Assembly: GCF_026151205.1 (NCBI RefSeq)
Contig: NC_087084.1
Coordinates: 2,944,845 to 3,008,844 of the forward strand
DNA length: 64,000 bases
Origin: Bolinopsis microptera
Lineage: Eukaryota; Ctenophora; Tentaculata; Lobata; Bolinopsidae
Direction of reading: 5' to 3'
A model generated the notes under the pieces. That model had not been told where the DNA came from, did no database searches, and was given only the letters and a program-made list of their open reading frames with translations. This document shows, one piece after another, positions 33,422 to 42,517 of this stretch (positions are counted from its first letter, which is position 1; each line of letters opens with the position of its first letter). Both the position numbers and the translations under genes were made by a program.

Positions 33422-36418
33422 TCACATAGCTAGAGTGTAGAAATAGTCGAAACTATTGTTTATTTCATAGGATGAGACTCCTTGAATTACATCTGACATA
33501 AATTTAGATTTCATACATTGTGAGAATTTTACACTACATTCTATAGTCCTTATGTTCTCTGGAATTGTATTCCAACATTTTGCACCTAAATATGTAAAGG
33601 TTTTGTGTGTTCTGGATTTGTGAATATAAAGGTTGCACCTCTCAGCATCACGTGATCCTCCGGATACATAAGAAAATTTATCTGTGAATGATGATGGTGC
33701 AGCCTCATTAAGAATTTTATACATATACGTTGACAGATGGAGTTGTCTTCTTAAGTGTAAGGGTAACCACTTCATATTTCGATATACATTTACTGATGGT
33801 TCCTGCCAATGAACATCCAGAGCAATTTTTGCTACTTTCTTGTATAATATATCAAGAGAATTAAGTTTGGTTTTGGCAGCCCTGCACCATATTATATCCA
33901 GGTAGTCAAATTGGGGGAGCATAAGAGCATTTACAAACATTTTTCTATATTTCAGTGGAAGAAGATTTTTCGACCTGTATAATGCCCCTATTCTTTTAGC
34001 AATTTTTGATTTCACATAATCAATATGGTCATGAAAGTTCAATAAATTGTCTATCATGAGACCTAAATATTTTTGAGATTTAGTTTCTTCTATAAATAGG
34101 CATTCTTTTTCCAAATCCAGAGGGATTGACAACGTGTCCAGATTAGGTGATCTATCAAATACAATGAATGAAGATTTTGCAGCATTTAGTCTCAGCTTGT
34201 TGATTCTAAGCCATTCATACACAATTTTCATATCCTTAATTACATTCTCATATATGCCTCGGGAAATGTTATCAAAATATAGTGCACTGTCATCTGCAAA
34301 TAAGTAAACAGTAGATTGTGTGCAATTTCTACTGAGATCATTTATGAATAAACTAAATAGAATTGGTCCTAATATGCTACCCTGTGGCACACCTGTTTTA
34401 ACAGGGAGTGATGTGCTTACATTACCACGTATTTTGGTGTGTTGCTTTCTGTCCCCCAGGTAGCTTTTGAACCACTTTATGACAAAGCCATCAACTCCAT
34501 AATACTTAAGTTTTTTTAATAAAATATTATGGCTTACTGTGTCAAAGGCCTTTTTGATATCTAAGAATACAATTGCAGGTTTCTTCTGTGATTCCTTAGA
34601 CGTAAATATTTTATCAAATAGATTAAGCATTAGAAAAGTGGTGGAATGATCTTTTCTAAAACCATACTGATGGTTGGTAAGCAGTTTATTTGTTTCAACA
34701 TACTCTGTAAGCTGTTGGTTAACAAAATATTCTATGCATTTTCCAAGTAGGGGGAGTATGGATATTGGCCGGTAGTTATTTGGATCATTAGGGTCACCAG
34801 TTTTAAGAATTGGAGTGACTGATGCAATTTTACATGCCAACGGCATTGTTCCACTTTTCATACTAAGGTTTATAATATGAGCTACTGGATCGATGATTTG
34901 GGGAATAATATACTTATATATTTTAATGGGCATGATATCGTTAATCGATTTATCTGATGGTATACTGAGTATATATTCTTTTACTTGTTCAACAGTCACC
35001 TCTTCGAATACAGAGAGTTTACACTCTGTTGGAGGCGGCATATATTCTAGGAAGTCGTCTGAATCCTTTTCCTTAATCGATTCTTGTATTATTGTACCAA
35101 CTGTGGCAAAATGCAGGTTAACTCCGTTAACATTTAAGTTGCTTGGGGAAGAGCTACTTATTTTTCCAGGTAAGTTTGAAGCATGTTTGATAGTTTTCCA
35201 AATGCCTTTTAAATCGTTTTTTGCACTTTTCACAGTAAGGTCCTGAACAATATTTGTACGTCTGTTTTCTTTGGATAATTTTGTCACATAGTTTCTTTGG
35301 GGACGATAGTTGTCCCACGAAGTAGAGCATTTCTTATGTAGTTCACTTTTTCTGCATTTACATATTCCATTAATACAATTACACTTGAATTTGTTTAATT
35401 GTCCTAAGCACTTTTTATACTTTCTGAAAAGCATCTTCTTCTTCCGTATTTCTGCCAACAGTTCTTTAGAGGGATTACAGAGAAAGTTACTATTACATTT
35501 TATCTGTTTAGGTGGACAGTAATTATCATACGATTCCTGGATGTGATGATTAAGTCCATCTAGGGCATGGTCTACATTAGTACAGCTTAGAATATTACTG
35601 TAGTTGCTGCAGGATCCCAGAAAATAGCTTAAGGCTTTCAGATTGTTTAAGGAGTGGTCTCTGATAAGAACCTTCTGGAATTTACTAGCTTTACTTACTT
35701 TAAAGTCGAGAACACATTTGAGAGCTTGGTGATCTCCTATTCTATCATCAAGTACTTTACACTCTATGAAATTAGAGTAACAGTTAGTCATGACAACATC
35801 TATTGTGCTCTGCGTTATCCTACCATCTAAGTTTGCAACTCTAGTAATTCCTGTAACAGTCTGTATCATTCCAAAGAGCTTCATTGTTATATCTAACTTT
35901 TTATAATCTAGATCAGATAAAGAGTTTTGGTTAACATTAACATCGCCAATCCATATTACTTTCTTACCTTGAAGTTTCATCATACATTCAGTCATATAAT
36001 CAAGGAAAGTATCTAGGTGACAAAAGTTTTGTGATCTGTAGAAGCAGCAAATGTAAAGATTGGCATCCTTGAGTTGTATCCATATAGCTTCGATTTTAGA
36101 AATATCAGAGTAAGTTATATCTAAATTGAGTAATTTGTGGTTTACATTTTGGTTGATCAATATACCACACCCTCCTCTTCCTCTATCGTTAGGTCTATCA
36201 CACCTTATAAAATCAAAGTTTAAGGGGAAGTTAAGTGTACTAGTGTCTATATCAGATTTAAGGTTTGTCTCATTAATTCCAATTATGTCAAGCTTTTCGC
36301 GAAATATTAGCTCCTGTAGTTCAAGAGTTTTTGCCAGATTAGTCAGGCCACCCTGTATATTACATAGACCAAGAGAGAGATTATCGTTTATTGAGGTACG
36401 AATGTGGTAATAATAAAG
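33422..36418 (-). CDS. LINE ORF2: EEP endonuclease + reverse transcriptase
   Basis: Target-primed retrotransposition enzyme. The open frame runs from after a TAA at 36,421 to the stop at 33,422, about 998 codons. The first 86 codons contain no ATG yet encode endonuclease blocks (SLGLCNIQGGL, DIIGINETNL), so translation may start on a non-ATG codon, by reinitiation after ORF1, or from a lost ATG. Endonuclease motifs: NIQG, GINET, WIGDVNVNQ, STIDVV, GDHQAL. RT motifs: YRPISILPLLGK, GFRKDHSTT, FLDIKKAFDTVSH, TGVPQGSILGPILF and the catalytic FADDSALYF, then thumb/connection to the end. The VPQGSILGP form fits the CR1/L2/Jockey group. Confidence 0.92.
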   Translation of the reverse strand, partial: LYYYHIRTSINDNLSLGLCNIQGGLTNLAKTLELQELIFREKLDIIGINETNLKSDIDTSTLNFPLNFDFIRCDRPNDRGRGGCGILINQNVNHKLLNLDITYSDISKIEAIWIQLKDANLYICCFYRSQNFCHLDTFLDYMTECMMKLQGKKVIWIGDVNVNQNSLSDLDYKKLDITMKLFGMIQTVTGITRVANLDGRITQSTIDVVMTNCYSNFIECKVLDDRIGDHQALKCVLDFKVSKASKFQKVLIRDHSLNNLKALSYFLGSCSNYSNILSCTNVDHALDGLNHHIQESYDNYCPPKQIKCNSNFLCNPSKELLAEIRKKKMLFRKYKKCLGQLNKFKCNCINGICKCRKSELHKKCSTSWDNYRPQRNYVTKLSKENRRTNIVQDLTVKSAKNDLKGIWKTIKHASNLPGKISSSSPSNLNVNGVNLHFATVGTIIQESIKEKDSDDFLEYMPPPTECKLSVFEEVTVEQVKEYILSIPSDKSINDIMPIKIYKYIIPQIIDPVAHIINLSMKSGTMPLACKIASVTPILKTGDPNDPNNYRPISILPLLGKCIEYFVNQQLTEYVETNKLLTNHQYGFRKDHSTTFLMLNLFDKIFTSKESQKKPAIVFLDIKKAFDTVSHNILLKKLKYYGVDGFVIKWFKSYLGDRKQHTKIRGNVSTSLPVKTGVPQGSILGPILFSLFINDLSRNCTQSTVYLFADDSALYFDNISRGIYENVIKDMKIVYEWLRINKLRLNAAKSSFIVFDRSPNLDTLSIPLDLEKECLFIEETKSQKYLGLMIDNLLNFHDHIDYVKSKIAKRIGALYRSKNLLPLKYRKMFVNALMLPQFDYLDIIWCRAAKTKLNSLDILYKKVAKIALDVHWQEPSVNVYRNMKWLPLHLRRQLHLSTYMYKILNEAAPSSFTDKFSYVSGGSRDAERCNLYIHKSRTHKTFTYLGAKCWNTIPENIRTIECSVKFSQCMKSKFMSDVIQGVSSYEINNSFDYFYTLAM

Positions 36419-36594
36419 TTAAAAGGAGGACAAATCTATACGTTTCTTCTTCAAGCAATTTAAATAAAATTCATGACATTTAGTTTTATGTCATGCTGAT
36501 TTATTTGTGACTTAATAATTTAAAATGTGATTCTTTGATAAAAGTATCAAATACTCATTTAACTACAGAACTTTCTACAATCTGAATGGAGAGA

Positions 36595-38331
36595 CTAAGT
36601 TTGCTCATTGTGGGATAAATATTTTAAATGTTTCGCCAACCTGGCGATTCCCTTGATATTAAGGTGAACATTATCTATTCCCTTTTTGAAAAATACCTGT
36701 TTCCTTACTCCAGTAACTCGGCTGGTAAATAGTCTATTATTACGTTCTAAATCTATATAATTTAACCCATGGCTAGAGCAGGTGTTAGAAATAAACCTAT
36801 TTAATTCGTTGATAACTTCATTTTTGTTATAACTGTTCCTAGGTAAAATATTTATAACTGAAATTCTTGCTCCAATAAACATTCCCCAAAGTATACTAAG
36901 TATTTGATCAATTCCTTCTGTTGCATTTTTCATAGAAATATAATTGTTACAGACAGAATCTACGTAGTTTGTACCTGTTAGTATGAAAACACGCTTTACA
37001 TCCTTTTTGTCCAGTTTTTTGAACTCCTCATCATGTAACAGCCTATTTAACATTTGAGCAGAGTTCGCTCCAGGGTAGAAGAACACCATAGCTTTCTGCT
37101 TCCTCAAACTTAGTAGAGTTCCGTTGAGGTCCCTGAACATACTGCTGCTGATGTAGATGGTATCAATTGGCAGGTCACTTGGGATCTGTTCAGGTGAAGG
37201 AGGCGCTGCAGTTGACTTGGCTGAACTCTTAACTCTGGAATGGTGGACTTCAAATTCACTTTCGTTGTAGGGTACATATCCACTAGCTGGAGAAGGTGAT
37301 TTTCTTGGTTGACTGCAGACAACTGGTTTGATAAGTCTAAAAGTTAAACTGATCCTTTTGTCTGTGCATAGTGGATCGGGACATAGTTCATGGTTGAATT
37401 GATGTTGGGACTTTTTGGACATAAGACATACATCTCCATTTTCTAAAATTAGGGAAGTCACCACTTGTCCTGTTTTGATTTCAGTCAACTGCATCATCCT
37501 GGAAGCACCAAGGGACACTGTTACAATGTACGAATTTTCTTCAATAAATTCTTCATTGTCACTATGAGCAGGCATATGTTCCTCTCCAGATTCATAGAGA
37601 TTGACCAGAACACTGTTGTAGTTGTATTCTGGGAATAGCTCATCTAGAAAGGAACATATACTTGCCATGTAAGATCCCTGGGGGATCTTCTTTGGGTCAT
37701 GCATTCCTCCACTGTACACGTAAGGATGTTTCCCAAAGTAGACTGATTTCCTGTTATGGAAGTGGTGGCTGAACTTTAATTCCTCAAATAAGATTTCAAC
37801 AGAAAATTTGCTGAATGGTGCCTGTTCAATAAGTTCAACAGGTGTGATGGCGATATCAGGGATTTCATAGTCTGTAGTAAGGTCTGAACTTGACACAGGT
37901 GTTAAATCTAATCCTGCATAATATTCACCACTTCTTGGAATAACTGAGCCAGTGTCTGTAATCTCGCTGGTTGAAATGTCTATGTTGTTAGAAATAATTG
38001 ATAGAGGTGCTTCTACATAGCCATCATCATCAATCAACAAAAATGATTCTGGTACCTCACATTCATTGTCATACTGAATGTTATTGTTGCTGGAGTCCGT
38101 TTGCACTGATACATCGAAACACTTGTATTGAGCAATTGATTGGTTTCCACTTTGAGGCGAAATAGTTTCATTAATCTCTGCTATTGTTTGTGAGGTTTGA
38201 ACAATCTCCTCTAAAATGAACACTTTACGCTCCAGAAACTTCACGCGAGTTTCAAGATCTGAACAGTTTGTACATTTTGTATCACATTCCATCAATAATT
38301 TGCCGAAAAATGTTTCCAATGAATCGTTCAT
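36595..38331 (-). CDS. LINE ORF1: coiled coil, AlkB-like dioxygenase, SGNH hydrolase
   Basis: 578 codons. Residues about 25-60 form a short coiled coil (ETRVKFLERKVFILEEIV). Residues about 185-335 match the AlkB family of 2OG-Fe(II) dioxygenases, which oxidatively demethylate nucleic-acid bases: VYFGKHPYVYSGG, then LVNLYESGEEHMPAHSDNEE (HxD iron ligands), IVTVSLGASR, GDVCLMSKKSQHQFNHE (second histidine) and RISLTFR (2-oxoglutarate arginines). Residues about 390-575 look like an SGNH/GDSL hydrolase: DTIYISSSMFRDL (block I serine), ILTGTNYVD (G and N blocks) and DNVHLNIKGIARLA (D-x-x-H). Esterase-type ORF1 domains are known in CR1-like LINEs; the added AlkB-like domain is the unusual part. Partner ORF2 lies downstream. 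Confidence 0.85.
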   Translation of the reverse strand: MNDSLETFFGKLLMECDTKCTNCSDLETRVKFLERKVFILEEIVQTSQTIAEINETISPQSGNQSIAQYKCFDVSVQTDSSNNNIQYDNECEVPESFLLIDDDGYVEAPLSIISNNIDISTSEITDTGSVIPRSGEYYAGLDLTPVSSSDLTTDYEIPDIAITPVELIEQAPFSKFSVEILFEELKFSHHFHNRKSVYFGKHPYVYSGGMHDPKKIPQGSYMASICSFLDELFPEYNYNSVLVNLYESGEEHMPAHSDNEEFIEENSYIVTVSLGASRMMQLTEIKTGQVVTSLILENGDVCLMSKKSQHQFNHELCPDPLCTDKRISLTFRLIKPVVCSQPRKSPSPASGYVPYNESEFEVHHSRVKSSAKSTAAPPSPEQIPSDLPIDTIYISSSMFRDLNGTLLSLRKQKAMVFFYPGANSAQMLNRLLHDEEFKKLDKKDVKRVFILTGTNYVDSVCNNYISMKNATEGIDQILSILWGMFIGARISVINILPRNSYNKNEVINELNRFISNTCSSHGLNYIDLERNNRLFTSRVTGVRKQVFFKKGIDNVHLNIKGIARLAKHLKYLSHNEQT

Positions 38332-38345
38332 GATGTTGAGTTGGT

Positions 38346-38647
38346 TGAGTTGGTTGTAGATAAATAGATTGATTGAAGTCGATTGAAGTTGATTGAAGTT
38401 GATTGAATAGATTTGATACCTCCAATTACATTACATTTTTGTCATGTTGGTCATTTTGGTCATACCTCAATAAATGTATTTAATTGTAGTTGTGAAAATA
38501 GTTTAAAACTCTTGTATAAACAAGAGACAGGGCTTGCATAGCAAGGGAAGAGATATAAGAGGACCAGGTAAAAAGTGTTTATTACAGTATCCAGTGAAGA
38601 ATAAACTAAATATAGAGTATCTACAGTGTAATATACTCTCAATAATA
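38346..38647 (-). other. 3' UTR of the R2-like fragment
   Basis: Follows the stop of the endonuclease ORF. Contains one copy of the CTTGCnnnGCAAG hairpin motif (38,520-38,548) that is also repeated in the neighbouring LINE, and GTTGATTGAA repeats at 38,370-38,405. Confidence 0.55.
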
Positions 38648-39689
38648 TTATATGTCTAAGACCATCCTGAGAATTCTGGCTGATCCAAGCAAAGCTGTCT
38701 TCTGGAGATTAGAGATGCTCAGATTGCAGTGGACTGCGTCGAGGTGTTTACGAAAGTTAATGGTGATAGTTCCTAATGCGCCTATCACCACAGGGACGAT
38801 TGTGACCTTTCGTAAATTCCAGTTCTTCTTAATTTCTCTTTTTAGGTCTTGATATTTCAGTATCTTTTCTTGTTCTCTATCCAGGATCCGGGTATCTCCT
38901 GGGACTGCAACGTCAATGATGGTTGCTGCGTTGGTTACCTTGTCTACCAGGAGGAGATCTGGTCTGCAGTGTTCGATAACGTGGTCCGACTGGACATGGA
39001 AGTCCCACAATATCTTGACTTTTTCGTTCTCCAGCACCTTCTCTGCCCGGTGTTCGTACCACCTTTTACTGCGTGGGAAGCCGTATTCCTTGCACAGACT
39101 CCAGTGCAATGCGGCAGCTACTTTGTCATGCCGACACTTATATTCTGTCTGTGAAAGTTTTGGGCACCCATTCAGTATGTGGTCTATTGTCTCGTAATGA
39201 TTTCTGCAGAGTCTGCAGAGGGGAGAAGAGCCAGGTGTTTTGTCAATCCTGTGCTTCACATAATTAGTCCTAAGTGCTTGGTCTTGGGCTGCTATCAACA
39301 ATCCTTCTGTCTCCTTCTTCAAGTCTTGTTGAGTGAGCCAGTTCCAAGAGGTTAACGGGTCCGCTATACCCATCATTTGCCTTGGGAACTGTCCGTGCAT
39401 CACTTTAGCAGTCCACTTCTCCTTGCGGATTTCCTCGCGTTGTGTTCGGTCGATATCTTTCTCTATCTCTTCACCCAAGAGTATCTTGTCTTTGACAAAG
39501 TAGTCCTTCAGTGCAATCAGTTCTGGGTCTCTACTTCTCACCACATAGGTGGTGAGTGCATTCTCCTCTCTCTTTACGACTTCCTCTATACTATGTAGCC
39601 CACGGCCACCCAGTTGACGGCTTACGTATAACCGATCAACATCTCCTTGGGGGTGGTGAGCTCCATTTATCCTCATCAGTTTCCTGGTC
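38648..39689 (-). pseudogene. 3' part of an R2-like LINE with restriction-like endonuclease
   Basis: 5'-truncated ORF, 342 codons from the first ATG (39,676), in frame up to about 39,689 (TRKLM RINGAHHPQGDVDRLYV). The middle holds a zinc-binding cluster CRLCRNHYETIDHILNGC (C-x2-C-x7-H-x4-C), then RPDLLLVDK...IIDVAVPGD, the PD...D core of the restriction-like endonuclease used by R2/NeSL-type elements for target cleavage, and ends ALLGSARILRMVLDI. The fingers and palm of the RT are absent. It starts abruptly at a TATTATTATT microsatellite, consistent with 5' truncation. The reading frame itself is uninterrupted. Confidence 0.85.
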
Positions 39690-40136
39690 TATTATTTATT
39701 TATTATTATTATTATTATCTCCTTGATCTAACAAAGGTTGCAAGAAGCATTATTGGATGTGTGGCGCGGACCAGTAGTGCATCGGGCTACAAGGGATTCT
39801 GCATCTTTGGTGGATGGGTATTGAATGTAAGTGCTGGATGCTTAAACTCGAGAGAGTATTGAGATATTTATATTAATTGCTTGATGAAAATATTATTCAC
39901 AATTATTTATATAACTAATTACAACACTACAAATCAATTACATTTATTGAGTATTATGTATCGCGATGGAAATATTTGAAGCAGGTAATTTCCTGTCCAA
40001 ACTCAGGATACATGACATGAAGACTTTGTTGTAACTTGTATGAAAAGCATAATACCGTTCAATTTCATAGCATTTTCTGTTGTAATATACCTAAATACTG
40101 TCTCAACTCCAAACCCTCAGATAGCTAAGTCAATAA
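39690..40136. other. Spacer with dispersed repeat module
   Basis: (ATT)n tract at 39,690-39,718 and an inverted copy of the TTGCAAGAAGCATTATTGGA...CCAGTAGTGCATCG module at 39,736-39,790. No gene seen. Confidence 0.55.
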
Positions 40137-40622
40137 ATGATGCAGGACAATGGATCTCCTCAAGGTAGGGATTTGAACTCAGAAGCCAAAACTAACGCCA
40201 CTTTTAAGAGAAAGGCATTGAAAAGAAGGAGACAGTCTCAGAATAAAAAGCAAAAAACTGAAAACGTGTCTGTTTATGTTCATTCTTTCGACAATAAGGA
40301 AGCGTTAGAACGAAGCAAAGCATGGGATAAAGTAACAGTCGATAAAAAGCTGAATTATGTAGCAATGGAGGGTTGTACGAACCCAGCTGCTGAAGCTGCT
40401 CTTTATAGTGAATCTGATCTCAGTGTTTCTTGTGTCCTGCATGGAATCTTTGCTGATGCATTGGTTCAGATAGCAGAGCTTCTGCAGGATGGTGAGAGAG
40501 CTCCTGAATTCAATGTTGCACTAGGTACTAGTGATTTGGTTGAAAATGTGGATGGTAATGATGTGGAGATGGAATATCCTACCAAAAAACAATTTAAGTG
40601 GTACCACAGGGTTCCAGTTTAA
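40137..40622 (+). CDS. Unidentified 161-codon ORF with basic stretch
   Basis: Not recognised. The N-terminal third carries a lysine/arginine-rich run (FKRKALKRRRQSQNKKQK) that could be a nuclear or nucleic-acid-binding segment. The rest is acidic and hydrophilic with one moderately hydrophobic helix (SCVLHGIFADALVQIAELL). It ends KWYHRVPV. It lies upstream of, and on the same strand as, the tectonin exons, so it could be a 5' exon of that gene, a retrotransposon remnant, or a small gene. Confidence 0.4.
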   Translation: MMQDNGSPQGRDLNSEAKTNATFKRKALKRRRQSQNKKQKTENVSVYVHSFDNKEALERSKAWDKVTVDKKLNYVAMEGCTNPAAEAALYSESDLSVSCVLHGIFADALVQIAELLQDGERAPEFNVALGTSDLVENVDGNDVEMEYPTKKQFKWYHRVPV

Positions 40623-41220
40623 TTGTATAAATGCATGCTCAGATACTTCTGGTCTATTGCTTTTTCAATATACATTTTATTTCTATTTATATTCTATGCC
40701 CTCAAATTACGCTTCGCAGTATTTTGGCTTTGGCTTTGGTCTGATCTCATGATAGAATGACTTTTCAGAAAACATTTAATATTTATCATATTTAGGCTCA
40801 ATTAATTTTTTCTTGCTGCTGAACATTGTGCTGGATGACAAATATGTTTGTTGATACTGGAATTCTATATCATTCCGAAAAATTTTATGCGGCATGAGAG
40901 TTTGTATAAACATAGAAGGGCAATAGTATTGCAGTAAATTACAGTGTGAAGTTTGTGATGCTATACTTTAAAATGGCAAAAATATCGATAAACATAATTC
41001 TATCGTTTATACTTCCGCATGAACACGTTTTGGAATTCGCTGGTAATATTATGAGTAATTTTCATTGTTATTATAATAGAATTTATCATAAAAACTTATT
41101 TAATGGTGAGTTTTATAGCAGACTTTTCATTGCTTTTTTTGACCTTTTTTTACCACAGTAAAATAAACAATTGAATTCCAGCATTTATCAAAAGCTACGA
41201 CATTAAAATATAATACAGGA
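40623..41220. other. AT-rich spacer, no gene seen
   Basis: Short ORFs only, with no recognised domain. Confidence 0.5.
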
Positions 41221-42395
41221 GGGGAGCCAAGTGGATATTTGTAGATATTTGGATAATGTCATCCACTTTTTTCGTGAATTATCCATTACAATAATCTACA
41301 AATATCTACATTTATCTACAAAAAATGTATATCTCAAATACAGGGTGAGTTGAAAATAGTGTGTGGAATGTAAATGGCTCTAATTTTTTTGACAAATGAC
41401 ATTTCCACTTAATTTTTGGATATTTAGGTAATGAAAATATATACATTTTATAATAATACAATAAAAATGCTGAATAATTAATAATTTGCTCAACCCATCG
41501 TCCTTTATTAGCTAGGACATGTTGATAACGTGTAAGACAATTGTCTATAGCCGACTTGACTGTATTAAGGGGGCAGAGGGGGGTCTTCATGGAAATGTTA
41601 TCAAAATCGACTTTTTAGTTGTTTCTGATAGAGGGGAGTAATATCTGTCAGATGCTTTTGATCCAGTGGAAAAATATCGTTCCTAGCCGAAATTATCGCC
41701 GGTCAAAGGTCAGCGCGTGTGTGGTAATTGTATTGCGCGAGCGATTTTTGATCGCGTGCCCTGAAAATCGAGTCTAAAAATCTATCTTCTCCTACATATT
41801 TTGAGCAATCACCCTGAAACTTTCAGGATATGTTCTAGGGATCATTTAGAAGAGATGAGCCTGACAGAATTTTGAGATAGGCCTTTAAAATTTTTTTACT
41901 CGATTTTTAAAATCTTGGACCTCGTTTTTTGATGGTTTTTCGAGGTCCACGATTTTCAAAATCAAATAAAAATCATTTGAGAACCCCATTAGGACGAATT
42001 TACGAATTTTTGGAAAACTGCCAAAAATAATCAAAATTATGAGTTAGAATCGAATGAGATGCAACAATGAAATTTGTAACGTTTATGAACTGATAGCAAT
42101 ACACCTTTCAAAATTAAAAAAAATATTATCGATCTTTACATTCCACACACTATTTTCAACTCACCCTGTATGTGCCCAGAAATTCTACTGAATTTTTGGA
42201 GATAAATGTATAAATTTGTAGAATTTGTAGAATTTACGTGAATTATCCATTGACAATAATCTACAAATATCTACATTTATCTACAAAAAATGTAATCTCA
42301 AATATGTGCCCAGAAATTCTACTGAATTTTTGGAGATAAGTGTATAAATTTGTAGAATGTCATCCACTATTTTCGTGGTCGGCTCCACAGTCCGA
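41221..42395. mobile_element. Element with GGAGCC ends and ATCTACAAATATC repeats
   Basis: Begins GGAGCCAAGTGGAT and ends ...ATCCACTATTTTCGTGGTCG GCTCC, partial inverted repeats. Internally AATCTACAAATATCTACATT occurs at 41,290 and 42,256 and GTGCCCAGAAATTCTACTGA at 42,172 and 42,305. A mariner-like MITE is nested in it. Confidence 0.55.
41341..42168. mobile_element. 828-bp mariner-type MITE, 34-bp perfect TIRs
   Basis: CAGGGTGAGTTGAAAATAGT...GTAAA at the left is the exact complement of the right end over 34 bases, with TA on both sides. The interior encodes nothing recognisable; a GGTCAAAGGTCAGCGCGTGT stretch is the only GC-rich part. Confidence 0.9.
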
Positions 42396-42432
42396 GCAAA
42401 AATTCAACTACTAGCTCAATGTTTCAGGCTAG

Positions 42433-42517
42433 GTGTCAATGTCCCAAAATACGAGGGAGAGTGTTTGGGCTATCAGCAAGGCTAGCATCCCTTTTTATAG
42501 AGATGGCATCACTCCAG
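42433..42517 (+). CDS. Tectonin gene exon A
   Basis: Acceptor GGCTAG, donor GTATGG. Reads [20 protein letters not shown] then FYRDGITP, phase 0 to 1. Confidence 0.8.

Larger units (their letters stand above)
32322..38345 (-). mobile_element. Near-complete L2/CR1-like LINE with AlkB-SGNH ORF1
   Basis: Minus-strand order: ORF1 (38,331-36,595), ORF2 (open from 36,418 to 33,422), about 1.1-kb 3' UTR with hairpins, ending in a TTATAATAATAAATAAAT tail at about 32,322. Both ORFs are uninterrupted, suggesting recent activity. Truncated copies of its 3' end lie just beyond (31,062-31,354; 31,364-31,425), all in the same orientation. The 5' limit is not certain. Confidence 0.85.

Noticed and set aside
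33422-36160. ORF2 start at 36,160
   Set aside because: That position is a TTG within conserved endonuclease sequence; the frame and homology extend upstream to about 36,418.
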